From assembly GCA_025917655.1 (NCBI GenBank), contig CP084614.1, positions 2,418,001-2,482,000 of the forward strand: a stretch of DNA of 64,000 nucleotides, written 5' to 3'. Positions 45,498 to 56,300 of the stretch are shown here, piece by piece. The translations under genes were made by a program, and so were the position numbers. The first letter of the stretch is position 1; each line of letters begins with the position of its first letter. Below the pieces are notes generated by a model. That model saw nothing but the letters and a program-made list of their open reading frames with translations. It made no database searches and was not told where the DNA came from. Origin of the DNA: Chlorella sorokiniana (Eukaryota; Chlorophyta; Trebouxiophyceae; Chlorellales; Chlorellaceae).

Positions 45498-46095
45498 GCA
45501 GCTTATGGTTGGCCTAGTGGATTGTATGCAGCGTGTCCCAGGTCCGCTGTGCCTGTGTACGGCGAGCAGCCGCTGCAGGGGAACGGCCAGACGGCCCGGC
45601 ATTTAGTTGCCGCACGTCGGCGGCTAAAAGCGGCCCAGTCAAGTGTGGACTCGCATTGATCCGATGGTAAGCTGGCAGTTTGGGCAATCAGCCGAAAGTG
45701 ACACGGCGAAACACGTGGCGGGAGGTGTTGCTTCGTGTTCCGCCCTGCTCAAAGCCTACTGCACCTATTTTCGCCATTCATAAGTTCACCCAAATCCTGA
45801 ACTGGGGCGTGAGCATCCCTGCGCGCCGCGTATGGCAGCAGACAATCCGTTTCTAAGCGTAAGTTCTTCCTGGTGTCGCACCTCACCTTTGTTACTGGTG
45901 TCATCCTCCCGGACCCCGGTCCAGGCCCGGCACGGCCCCACTGTGTAGGCAGCAACGAGGAGCCGCCCTCGTCGGCGGCCGTCGCCGCATTTAGTACAAC
46001 TGGACAAAGCACTGCACTGCGCCCTGTCGCAGGTGTCATTGCCTTCGTTGAAGAGCCTGCTGCCGGAGCGAAAATCTGAAGACCCAGAGCGCGGC
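45498..46095. promoter_or_regulatory. Shared 5' region of biotin-protein ligase and FIS1
   Basis: 598 bases between divergent start codons. The reading frame of FIS1 stays open upstream of its ATG, but only GTG codons could start it earlier. No named element recognised. Confidence 0.35.
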
Positions 46096-46888
46096 ATGGG
46101 CGACCTGCCTGTGACTGATGCAGAGCTTATACAGCAGGTGCAACGGGAATACGAGGCGGCGGCGCAGCACGGCGGCCAGGAAGCTGTCGACGCCTGCTTC
46201 CGGTGTGTAGCCCCCTCTGTTGCTTTGGCAGCTTGCCAGATTGCCTCAGCGTGCTCTTTGATTTGCAGTGGATCGCCAGGCTCTTAGACCAACCCCGCCA
46301 CAGCTGTACAGTCACCCCGACCCCTACACAGGCGCACCATCCCCAGCACCCACACCTGCGCACACTCTCTGCGCCCGCCCGCGCTGACCCATCCTGCTTC
46401 ACACATGTCATAGGTTGGCGTGGGCGCTGGTGCACTCGCGGAGGGCGGCGCCGACGTGCAGCGCGGCATCGAGCTGGCGGAGGCGCTGACCGACGGCAGG
46501 GGGTGGAGCAGCGGGACCTGCTGTACCTCGTGGCGGTGGGGCGGTACCGCCAGCGCAAGTACATCGAGGCGCGCAAGACTCTCAAAGGCTTGCTGGAGGT
46601 GGGTAGCTGGGGTTGTGTAGGAAGGTGGATGCGTGGGGTATGGGTGGGTAGGTGGGTGGTGGGTGGGGTGGAGACTGTCTGGAATAAGGCAATGCTGCTG
46701 TGTTGCTGCACTGCCAAGTGAGGTGCCTGGCGGCCCCGCAGGTGAGCCCCGAGTTCCGGCAAGCCCAGACGCTGCTGGAGGCGTGTGAGAAGGAGATCTT
46801 GAAAGATGGCATGGTGGGGCTGGGCGCGGGCGCCGCAATCGTGGCGGGCGTCGTGGCGGGCATCGCGATGGCGGCCATGCGCAAGTGA
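46096..46888 (+). CDS. FIS1: Mitochondrial/peroxisomal fission protein FIS1
   Basis: Tail-anchored outer-membrane adaptor for organelle division. Three exons: 46096-46202, 46414-46598 and 46742-46888. It begins MGDLPVTDAELIQQVQREYE. The TPR-like core reads LAWALVHSRRAA, DVQRGIELAEALTD, VEQRDLLYLVAVGRYRQRKY and IEARKTLKGLLEVSPEFRQA. The conserved end KEILKDGMVGLGAGAAIVAG leads into a hydrophobic Ala/Gly/Val anchor and a short basic tail, AMRK. Exon 2 needs one extra base near 46447-46452 and another in the G run 46498-46502 to stay in frame; both look like consensus deletions. Codon 1 was chosen as the first ATG; an upstream in-frame GTG is unlikely to be used. TGTAA lies at 47085-47089. Confidence 0.92.
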
Positions 46889-47480
46889 ATGTTGTTTTTG
46901 CTGCATTTCTCCGATTTTCTTCGATCTACCTACGCCTGTTGTATGTCACACCGGCGGTTGCATCAAGGGATGGTTGCAAGTGACTCGCGCCTCTTGCGCC
47001 GCACTCGGGGACGGCAGCGATGTTCCCCACCAAGTTTGCACCTCTCCTTCCCTGTCTTCTTCTTCCCTGCTCACGCTGCTGTTTTGTAACCTTCATAACT
47101 GGGGGTTGAGGGTGCAAACACGAAATTCTATCGACACAACAAGCAGGCATTGCTTGGAGAAGATTGAATATACTGGTGAAAATAATGGCAGACAGGAATC
47201 AAGGCGCAGAAGCGCATAGAGCGTCGGCCAAACGAGAATCAGGATCCATCACATTCATGGAGGGTATCAGTTGCATTGCAGGTCGATTGTGTCGGCCAGA
47301 TGAAAGAAGCACAAAACCGAGTGGCGCATCGGCAGTGCAGGCCAGAAAATTGGAATAGCAGCCGCAGTTTGAAGCAGCAAGCTGTTGCGGAAGGGGGAGA
47401 CATAACCTCGCCGGCTGCCCCATGCAACTGCCACCGGCAAGCAGTGTGAACGGCGCATGGGGAAGCCTTTGAGGCCCGGA
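46889..47480. other. Shared 3' flank of FIS1 and thioredoxin
   Basis: Convergent intergenic stretch with both 3' untranslated regions, A+T-richer around 47080-47360. No coding feature recognised. Confidence 0.4.
47085..47089 (+). promoter_or_regulatory. Candidate poly(A) signal (TGTAA) for FIS1
   Basis: TGTAA about 200 bases after the FIS1 stop codon. Confidence 0.5.
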
Positions 47481-48471
47481 TCACTTGAGCAGCTTGAGCA
47501 GGTGCACTTGCAGGTCCTGTGCGCTCATTACGCCCTCCACCCTGCTTCCGCCCACCGGCTGCCCCCCGGAACAGGAGCAGCGTGGGCAGCTTGCGCACGC
47601 CGTAGCGGTCGGCCACCAGCGGGTGCTCCTCGGTGTCCACCTGCTCAAAGCGCACGCTGCCCCGCATCGCTGGCTCCAGCACCTACGCCGCGATGGGGCG
47701 GTGGAACAGTGAGGCTTGGTGGGTCTGTGTAACTTGCGTGTGTGTGTGAGGAGTGACGTGTGTGGGTGGGTGGGGGGGGGGCGGTGGGACGGGGCGGGCG
47801 GGAAACGCTGACAGGCTCAGGCCAGCAAGGGCAGGAGCATGGCGTTCGCCATCAGCTGGCAGCCCGAACGGCAACTAAGTCCACCACGATCAGCATACTG
47901 GATCAAGGATTAGGAGCTGTGACACTCCCTGCTAGCTTGCCTTGATGGCCTTGGACACGATCTTGCAGGGGCCGCACCTGCGAGGGTACCGGCAGCCAGA
48001 ACTAGCGGTGATAGGGCGCCGGCGAGTAGCAGAGACTGCCAGAAGTTGCGCAATGGTATCAGCCCACCAGTGCGTGTAGAAGTCCACCATAACTGGTGTA
48101 GGTGAATCCTCCAGCATCTGCTGAAACTCTTCCAGCGTCATGCCCGCTTTTTTGGTTGGGGCCCAGAAGGCCAGCGCCGCCGCCCGGCGCCAGCGTGCGG
48201 GCAAAGGCAGCAGCGTAGCTGCGACAACGAGCGCCCGAGAGCCGCCTATGATGTACCTGCAGACTGTACTGATGATTACGGGCGGCAAAGAGGCGGTGTG
48301 GGGATAACGTGCGCATGCCTTTCGAGCGCGGGCGGGTAAACCGGGCTCGGGCACCACCCTGAGGCTGTGGCGATCGATTCGTATGCTCACCACAGCGTCA
48401 AGGTTTATGAGGCCCAGAATGCCTGAGGAAAATCTGCCGCTGGCCATCACCTGCTGCGGGTGACGCTGCAT
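47481..48471 (-). CDS. Thioredoxin (WCGPC), probably organelle-targeted
   Basis: Thiol-disulfide oxidoreductase. Exon 1 (ATG at 48471) gives MQRHPQQVMASGRFSSGILG. Exon 2 adds a basic and hydrophobic segment (RSYAAAFARTLAPGGGAG) that looks like a transit peptide. Then come MTLEEFQQMLEDSPTPVMVD and FYTHW. The phase-2 join to the next exon gives HWCGPCKIVSKAIK, the canonical active site. The last exon reads VLEPAMRGSVRFEQVDTEEH, LVADRYGVRKLPTLLLFRGG with the cis-proline, and ends AQDLQVHLLKLLK. The intron after AIK uses a GC donor (47940). Frame changes before MTLEEF and in the run 47562-47567 are probably indel errors. The layout resembles chloroplast x/y/m-type thioredoxins, but the type cannot be fixed. 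Confidence 0.82.
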
Positions 48472-48587
48472 CGTCAGCAGAACTGGCAAAGCTCGTTGTT
48501 ATCAGCCCTCCATCTCCCCGTGTAGCCGGTGATGTATTTACAGACAGGGTAAAATGGTGTGACATTGGGGACGGGTAGCAAGGAGCG

Positions 48588-48612
48588 CAGTCAGAGCAGT
48601 CAGAGCAGTCAG
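48588..48612. repeat. TCAGAGCAG short tandem repeat
   Basis: Two to three copies of a 10-base unit just downstream of the RRM-protein stop codon. Confidence 0.6.
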
Positions 48613-48631
48613 CGCGGTTTGGTCAAAGCGG

Positions 48632-50041
48632 TCAAGAGGGTCGCCTGGCGCAGCCGGTCACTCCCTTCTTGGGCGGACCGCCAGGCGGAGGCGGCGGCTT
48701 GAATCCCGGCATGCCTGCAAAACGACGCGAGCAGGGCGCCAGCAACGGGAGTGGTCAGGCTGCTTGCCTTTTGCCGCCTCGAGGCGGGTGGCAGCCTGGC
48801 GGGACCATCAGGCGTTCCCGGGGCCCACCTGGCATTCCAAAGGGCATGGCCATGCCCGGCATCATCATCATGCTCTGCATCATCTCCATGCTCATCCCCG
48901 GCATGCCCATGCCTGCAGGGTGCAAGGCGCCGCGGTCGTCAACCACAAGCAACCAAGAGCTTCCACGGGATTGCGGCAGGTGGCAGAAGGTGCACGGGAC
49001 CGTCAGGCAGCGAGGTGTGGGGGCACAGAAATCACGCTGGGTGGGTGGATGGGTGGGCGGGTGGATTGAGACGGGGCCAAAACGCGTGAGGCTCACCCAT
49101 CATGCCAGGCATGCCCGCCATTCCAGGCATCATCATCATGCCGCCCGGCGCCATCATGCCTCCCGTCCCCACCATGCCTCCCGCCCCGCCATCACGTCAG
49201 AAACCGCGTCCTCGCCGCCAGCGCTGCTGCCCGGCCGCCCGGCCGCCCCGGCCGCCCGGCCGCCCATGCCGCCCACGCCGCGGCCGCCGCCGCTGCCCAC
49301 GCCGCGGCCGCCGCCGTACTGCCCGCTGCTGCTTGCGCCTGGCTGGTTGCGCGACTGCTGGTGGCTGACTCTGCACGGCCGCCCGTTGATGTCTCGCCTG
49401 TGTGGTGCGAGGAGCGAAACAGCCTGCTCACTCGGAAGCAATGCAGGCAGCCGGCGCGGTGCGCTGGAGCACGCACCAAGTGCCGCTCAGCCTGCCAGCT
49501 GCACAGCGCCGCTGCTGCAGGCCTCACCCGTTGAGGCCCCCCGATGCACGCCTCTGCCGCGTGCGCCTCAGCAAACTCGACTATCGCCATGCCCCGAGAC
49601 TTGCCGCAGGCTTTGTCGTCCAAGAATCGAATGCCGGTCACAGTGCCATAGCTGGCACATAGCGTCTCCAGCTCAGCATCTGTCGTCCACCACTGCAGGT
49701 TGGAGATGAAGACTGCCGAGCCGTCGCCTTGGGCGCCTGCATGGAATGCATGGCGAGCAGGACAGTGGGGTGCGGCGGCAGCGGCAGCACGAGCGTCTTT
49801 GGCAGCGGGAGTGGAAGAGCTGGGCGGCTTGCTGACAGCGCCATCGGCGCACCTCCATCGCCCATGTGATCGAGTCCACCGTTCTGGTGACCTGCAAGCG
49901 GGCGGCAGGAAGCGTGGAAGGCGGGTGATGACCTTGTCGCGGTAGCACGGCGAGCGGGACGCTGGCATGCCTGCAGCATAGTCAAAGCCGCTTACGGATC
50001 TCACCTCCATAACCATCTCCCTCGTAGCCTCCACCGGCCAT
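48632..50041 (-). CDS. RRM protein of the CFIm68/CPSF6 type
   Basis: RNA-binding protein likely in cleavage factor I, which helps choose poly(A) sites. Exon 1 (ATG at 50041) is MAGGGYEGDGYGG, ending at a GTGAGA donor. One RNA recognition motif follows a linker: GSAVFISNLQWWTTDAELET (RNP2 region), ASYGTVTGIRFLDD, GKSRGMAIVEFAEAHAAEAC (RNP1 region) and DINGRPCRVSHQQSRNQ. The C-terminal half is low complexity: a Gly-rich stretch, then Met/Pro/Gly repeats (MMMMPGMAGMPGMMG; GMGMPGMSMEMMQSMMMMPG) and a proline-rich end, FKPPPPPGGPPKKG. This single RRM plus Gly/Met/Pro tail fits plant CFI68-like proteins, but other RRM families are possible. It lies head to head with MOR1, 288 bases apart. Confidence 0.65.
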
Positions 50042-50329
50042 GTTGCACTGCAGCTCCGCCTTCAAGATTTGGGTGCTTCTGATTATGTCTTTCAGCGCCT
50101 ATTGTTGTGCATCAGACACAGCTGAAAGCCTCCCTGTCCGCCTAATTGAGACTGGCAGTACATGCTGACTTTGGTTGCGCTCCACAGAGCGCAATCGCAC
50201 TCGTTTCTTGGCTGTGCATTTTGCATGCCACACAAACTGGAAGGCTTCATGCACAGGCGGCTGTCGGCTTGAAAACAGGTGCTTTGACAGCCCCGGCGGT
50301 GCCTCAGCTAGCAGACGGCTGGGGCGGCC
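50042..50329. promoter_or_regulatory. Compact bidirectional promoter region
   Basis: Only 288 bases lie between the start codons of the RRM protein (minus strand) and MOR1 (plus strand), so both core promoters and 5' leaders must share this stretch unless an upstream exon was missed. No TATA box recognised. Confidence 0.45.
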
Positions 50330-53300
50330 ATGGCCGATGAGCAGCAGGTGCTGCAGGAGGCGGCGAAGTTGCCGCTGTCCGAGCAGATCGCCCACACGTC
50401 GTGGAAGGCCCGCGCTCAGGCGCTCAGCACGATTCAGCAGAAGCTGTCGCGGGCTTTCAGCTGCGAGGATGAAATCTTCTCGGAGGCCGGTGCGTGGCCC
50501 GCCCCTCCGGCTGCCTCTTGTTGCCGCGCTTGCACCCGCCGCTCGCCTCACGCCTTGGGTTCACAACTGCAGGCCCTCTTCTGGCCAAGGCTGCGGGGGA
50601 CTCGAATGCAAACGTGATGGACAAGGCGGTGGAGACGTTGGTCACGTTCTTGGAGAAGGCTGATGAGGCGCTTGCAGCACGGTGCGTCTGACTCGCACCC
50701 CGTGTCGGTTGGCAACTGACTCGGCTGCCGCCAGCGCTGCCTGCTGCTTGGCTCACAGCTGCGAGGGTGCTGCGCCCCGTGTCCATGCAGCATCGCGGGC
50801 CCCGTGAGCACGGTGCTGGCCAGCAAATGCCTCAAGGGCAAGCCGGCCACGGTGGGGCGGGCAACCGAGGCGTGCATGCTGCTCATCGAGCTGGAGCAGC
50901 AGGCGGCGGTGGTGGAGCCGCTGCTCAAGGCCTTCACAGACAAGGTGCCCAAGGTGGTGCTGGCGGCCGTGGACATCATCCTCCAAGCCATCAGGTGAGG
51001 GGCGCGGTGCCCCGCTCACGCAGCGCCGCCGCTGCCTGAAGCGGCAGTCACGGCAGACAGCCAGGCGCATCTCTGGTCGACTCCGTGTCGCCCCTCTGGC
51101 CAACACCGATTGAACATGTCGCTTGCTGGTCACCTGGCTGCCTGGCTGCCCGGTGGAGCGCGCCCGCAGCAGGGCTGGCCCTTGACCCTGCCCCACGGCG
51201 CTGCCTGCCTGCCCGGTGCAGCGCGTTTGGGGCGCGCACGCTGGATGCCAAGCCCATCATGAAGGCGCTGCCGGCGCTGTACGGCCACACCCAGGCGGGG
51301 GTGAGGGACAAGGCCAAGGAAGCGTCGGTGGAGCTGGCGGCGTACCTGGGTGCTGGCGTGGTGGCGGGGGTGCTGCTGGACAAGATGCCGGCTGCGATGC
51401 GCAAGGACGTGGACGCCGCCATCGATCAGCTGCCCCCGGCAGGAAGCAGCCCGGCAGGTTCACGCGCAAGGAGGCGGCGGAGCGGGCGGCGCGGGGGGGA
51501 GGGCGGCGCGGAGGCGATGGAGGTGGATGGGGAGCCGGGAGCGGCGGGCGGCGGCGGCGCGGCGGCTCCAGAGGAGGAGCAGGTGCGCGGGCGTGTCGCG
51601 TGTGCACAGCACGCACACAGCATGCAGCCTGTCTGTTCTGTCTGCTGAAAGATAGCCAGCAGGGCAGGGGGGCAGACAGACGAGCAAAGGCATGCTGCCA
51701 GGGACGTCGACGTCGCAAGTCCATCCCTGCCTGCTGCCTCCAACCGCCCGCCGCCCGCTGCCTGCCGCTCGCCCGCGCAGGAGGGGGATCCTTACGAGTA
51801 CGCCGCCCCGTGGACGTGCTGGGCCCGCTGGGCAAGGCGCAGCTGGCGGTCGACGACGACCCGCCGATGCCCTTCTGGGATGCGCTGGAGGCCAAAAAGT
51901 GGGGGCTGCGCAAGGTGCGCCTCATCCTCCATCTTTTGTCTCTGCACCCACCGTACCTTTGCCCCTCGCTGCGGCTTTTTCAACGGGCGCATCCAAATGG
52001 CAGCAGCAGCCGGCTGCATGCGCACACAGCACAGGTGCTCCCACGAGCGTTGCCATGTGGGTCTCTTTCCTCCCTGCCGCTCACTAACCTCCACCGCTGC
52101 TCCGCTGGCCCGCCGCTGCCGCCCTCAACAGGCCGCCCTGGACAAGGCAAAAGAGCTTGCCAGCTCCCCGCGCCTCGCCAGCGGCGACTACGGCGATCTG
52201 GTGCGGCTGCTGCGCAAGATCCTGCAGAAGGACAGCATGATTGCCGTCGCGGCGGCGGCTGCCGACGTCGCCGCCGCTCTGGCGCAAGGCCTCCGCGCCG
52301 AGTTCAGCGCCCATGCCAAGGTGCGCGCGTGCGGCTGCGTGTTCGAAGGCTTACAAACAAAAGATACGCACATGAAGAGGATGAATCTCACGATTCTCAG
52401 CTGTGGGAGCTCGGCCTCGCTGCTTCCCTTGTCCCGCTCTTGAGGGCAGTCGCCCGCGCGCCCCGGCCGCCCACCCACCACCCCCCGCCCCGCAGAGCCT
52501 GTGCCCCTGCCTGCTGGAGCGCTTCAAGGAGAAGAACATCGTGATGAGCAAGGCGGCGGAGGAGGGGCTGCGCTTGCTGGCCCGCCACTGCTTCACGCTG
52601 CTTGACGTGGCCGAGGATGTGGCGGCGGCGCTGGACCACAAGAACCCCAAGGGTGGGCGCCGCTGTGGGCTCCTGGGCCTTGTTTATTCGGTTCCATGGT
52701 GTTTGCGTCTCTTCCTGGTGCCGACAGGCGGGCTTTGAGCCCACCCTGTCAGTTCTTTGGTTGCGGCGGCGGCCGGCTGTTGCGACCTGCTGGCCCTCAT
52801 GTATGTGGGCCGCCATGCCCTTGGCCCTGGGCCTGCTGGTTCACCCTCCCAAATCCGCAACTTTCGACTCCGCGGCTGCAGTCAAGCGGGAGACAGCCAA
52901 GCTCGTGCGTGATGTTCTGGAGCACACCCCAAGCCGGTTGTGCTGAAGCTGCGCGACTCGGTGCTGCCGGCGGTGGCCAAGCTGGCAGACGCCGGCGACA
53001 ACGAGGTGCGCGAGGCGGCGCAGGCGGCGCTGGTGGCGTTTGCGGTGCGGGCCGGCTCCATGGGCATACTGGACAAGGTGAGGGGGCTGGGGAGCGTGGT
53101 CCTTGCAGAGTTGCTGCCTGCTGCACTGCTGCCAGGCTGGCAGGCCTGAGGTGGGCGGCAAAGGTGGGAGCCGGAACGACGGGGCTGCTGGAAGTGCTCC
53201 AGGCATGCAACAGCAGGGATGACAAGCACGCTGTGCGCTGAGCTTGCCACCTGCGCAGGTCATGGAGAAGCTGGACGACGTGCGCAAGAAGAAAATCGAG

Positions 53301-56300
53301 GATATGGTGACTGAGGCGATTGCCAAGGCGCCAAAGGGCGGCAGCGGCGGCGGCAGCGCCCCGCCAAGCCCGGCGGGAGCGGCGGCGCGGCTGCGGGCGT
53401 CCGCCGCCATCGCGCACGGCTTCCACGGCCTCCGGGGCGCCTCCACGTCGCGGCCGGGCACCGCCCGCAGCAGCCCCAAGGCGCTGGCGCCCAAGAACGG
53501 CGTGCGGCCTGGCACCGGCGCGGCGGCGGGCAAGGCCGGCGCGGGCCTGCGGCGTGCCGCCAGCAGCGGCGTCGTCACGCGATCCAAGGCGGGCGGTGGC
53601 GGCGCGGCTGTGCCTGTTGAGGAAGATCTTTCCTCCGGCAAGCTGAGCAATGAAGAGCTGGAAGGGAGGATGGTGGAAACGTTTGGCGAGGGCACGGGTG
53701 GGCCGCTGCATGCCCTGCCCCCTGCCTGCCAGCTGCCCCTGCCAGTGCTCAGGCCCGGCTGCTGCCGCTGTCCAGCGTCCACCTCCTGCTCTCGCTCCCG
53801 GGCGGCCTTCACCTAACGCCGGCTCCTGCGCATCCCCCCATGCGTCGCCCGCAGTGGAGCTGCTGCGCTCCGCCAAGTGGCAGGAGCGGGTGGAGGCGAT
53901 GGGCAGCGTGCTCAGCGCGGTGCAGGGCATGGGGACCCCGGCCCCCGCTGCTACGAGCTGGTGCAGTGCGTGGCCTTCCTGCCGGGCTGGGGGAGAAGAA
54001 CTTCCAGGTGGGCCGGCCGGCGCACCGCGAGCAGCGTCCACGGGGTCTGGTGCATGGAGACGCTGCTCTCCACAGTGTAATCCTTTGGTGGTGGTGCTGT
54101 GCTGTTTGTTTTTTGTGTGTGTGAGTGGTATTTGGGGGGGACGTGCGGCATGGCTCTTGGCAGTAGGGCTGCGACAGGGTGTCCTGCGGCCACGGCTGCC
54201 AGTGCCCCCCGCGCATCTCGAGGAACGCCAGCAGCGACTGGGCGGCTGCCGTTGGCTGCTGCAGGTGCTGAACAAGCAGTTTGAGGTGGTGACGCACCTG
54301 GCCGGCTGCGCCGCGTTTGGCAAGCGCGACGCGGCGGCGGCGCTGGGCGGCCTGGTGGACAAGATCCACGAGCTGAAGCACAAGTGAGCTGAGCTGGCGG
54401 CGGGCTGCGGAGGCGGCACCTTGTCGGCCCAGCAGCCGTGCCTCCATGCCTGGCGGCACGGGCAGCGCATAGCTGGAACCGTAGCGTGGGGCACAATCTT
54501 GTTTGCGTCGGCTGGGGACGCACAAGCCGCGCTGGCTTCGGGTGGCAAGCCGCCTATGCTGCCTGCCTGCCCATCTCGCCGCGCAGGATCCAAGTATGTG
54601 CGGCGCTGACGGCGATGAGCGAGGCGGTGGGGCCCCAGTTTGTGACTGCAGAGCTCCACAAGCGTGCCGCCGCCAACAAGAATCCCAAGGCACGCGCAGC
54701 GTAGCACAACGCCAGCCTGCTGGCCACGGCCCCCCGGGGCGCTGCCCCTCGCGGCGGTGGCCCCTCTCTGCTGGCGCTGCTGGTGCTGCGTGAACGAGCC
54801 AAGGCAGCGCACGGCTCGCTTTCCTGGCGTGCGGACTGAAGGGGTTCCTTGCTCAGCCAGAGCTTTGTCTGCCGCCGCCTTCCCGCAGGTATTGGCGGAG
54901 GCACTGGGGTGGATTGCAGAGGCGGTGCCCGAGTTTGGGCTGGGCGTGATGGACGTGAAGGGCATCATCGAGTGGATGAAGGCTGACCTGGGCTCCGCCA
55001 ATGCGCCCGGTGAGGGGTGCTTGGGTGGCTGTGATGCAAGCGCCAGTGCGGCCTGCTTGTTTTGTGACCAGGGATGGACGTTAGCACGGCGTCGCCCGTG
55101 CGCGGTTATCTTCTAAAGACGAGTAGGGGGCGAGGGCCGCCGTGTTCCGCTCTCGATGCTCTGCCTGAGGATGCCAAGCAGGGAGCGGGGTACCGTGGTG
55201 TCACCTGCACTGCCACTGCACCGCAGTAAGTACTAGGTTTGCCGCCGTCCCCAACCCACCCCCACCCCGCCCGCCGCAGTGCGCAACAAGGCGATGGAGG
55301 TGCTGGGGCGGTGCCACGCGCAGCTGGGGCCCTCCCTGCTCAGCTTCCTGGAGGGGCTGAAGCCGGCTCAGCTGACGGCCCTGGAGGAGCACTTCCGCCA
55401 GAACCCGCAGACAGAGGTGGGCTGCGGCGGTGGGCGGGCAGCGCCGGGTCCTGCTGCGGCATGCCAGCTGTCGCCTGCTGGCGGCGGCGCCCATTCTGCT
55501 GCGCCGCCGTGCCGGCTACAATGCTGCGACTTGCACAAGATGTGGAGTGTAGCTGATGGGAGCAGGGGTGGCCTCAACCCGCGGCTGGCCCGCTTCGCGT
55601 TGCTGCAGGTGGTGCCAACCCGCAAGGTGCGCAGCAAGAAGAAAGGCGGCGGCGCCTCCGCCACCGGCCCCGCCGCTGCCGCCCGAGGGCCTGTTGCGTC
55701 TGGCGAGGCGTTTGAGGAGGAGGAAGAGGAGGCTGAGGGCGCCAGCCTCAACCCCGACGACCTCCTGCCTCGCACCGACATCAGCGGCGGCGTCACGCCC
55801 TCCCTGCTGGCCATGCTGGGCAGCTCCAACTGGAAGGAGCGTAACGCGGGGGTGGACGCGCTGGCGGCGCTGCTGGCGGAGGCCAACCACCGCATCGAGC
55901 CAAACGTTGGCGAGCTGTTCCCGGCGCTGAAGGTGTGTTCTTTTGGAGGGTGGGGTGGGGTGGGGGGACTTGTTGGAGCCCTGCGGCCCGCAGTCGTGGG
56001 CGTGTTTATTTCCTGCGCAATGTCTGAGCTCGCAAGGACACCATGTTTGTCGCGCGTATGCACACAATCACGAACGCTGACCAGCAACACTGCAAGCACC
56101 CTCTGCAGGCCCGCCTGACCGACTCCAACCGCAACCTGGCGGCCAAGGTGCTGCAGCTGCTGGGCGACATCGCGCGCGCCATGGGGCCGCCCTTTGACCG
56201 CGGCGCGCGCCCCCGCTGCTCTCCCCCGCCGTCGCCAACCTGTCTGACAACAAGAAGCAGGTGGGCTTGATTGCCGCAACAAGCAAAAACTGTGACGAGG

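Noticed and set aside
46033-46095. Earlier FIS1 start adding an N-terminal extension
   Set aside because: The upstream in-frame start codon is GTG, not ATG; the ATG at 46096 gives a normal-length FIS1.
52797-55001. Very long minus-strand open frame (over 700 codons)
   Set aside because: It is antisense to conserved MOR1 exons and introns, has no domain, and reflects the high G+C content, which makes stop codons rare.
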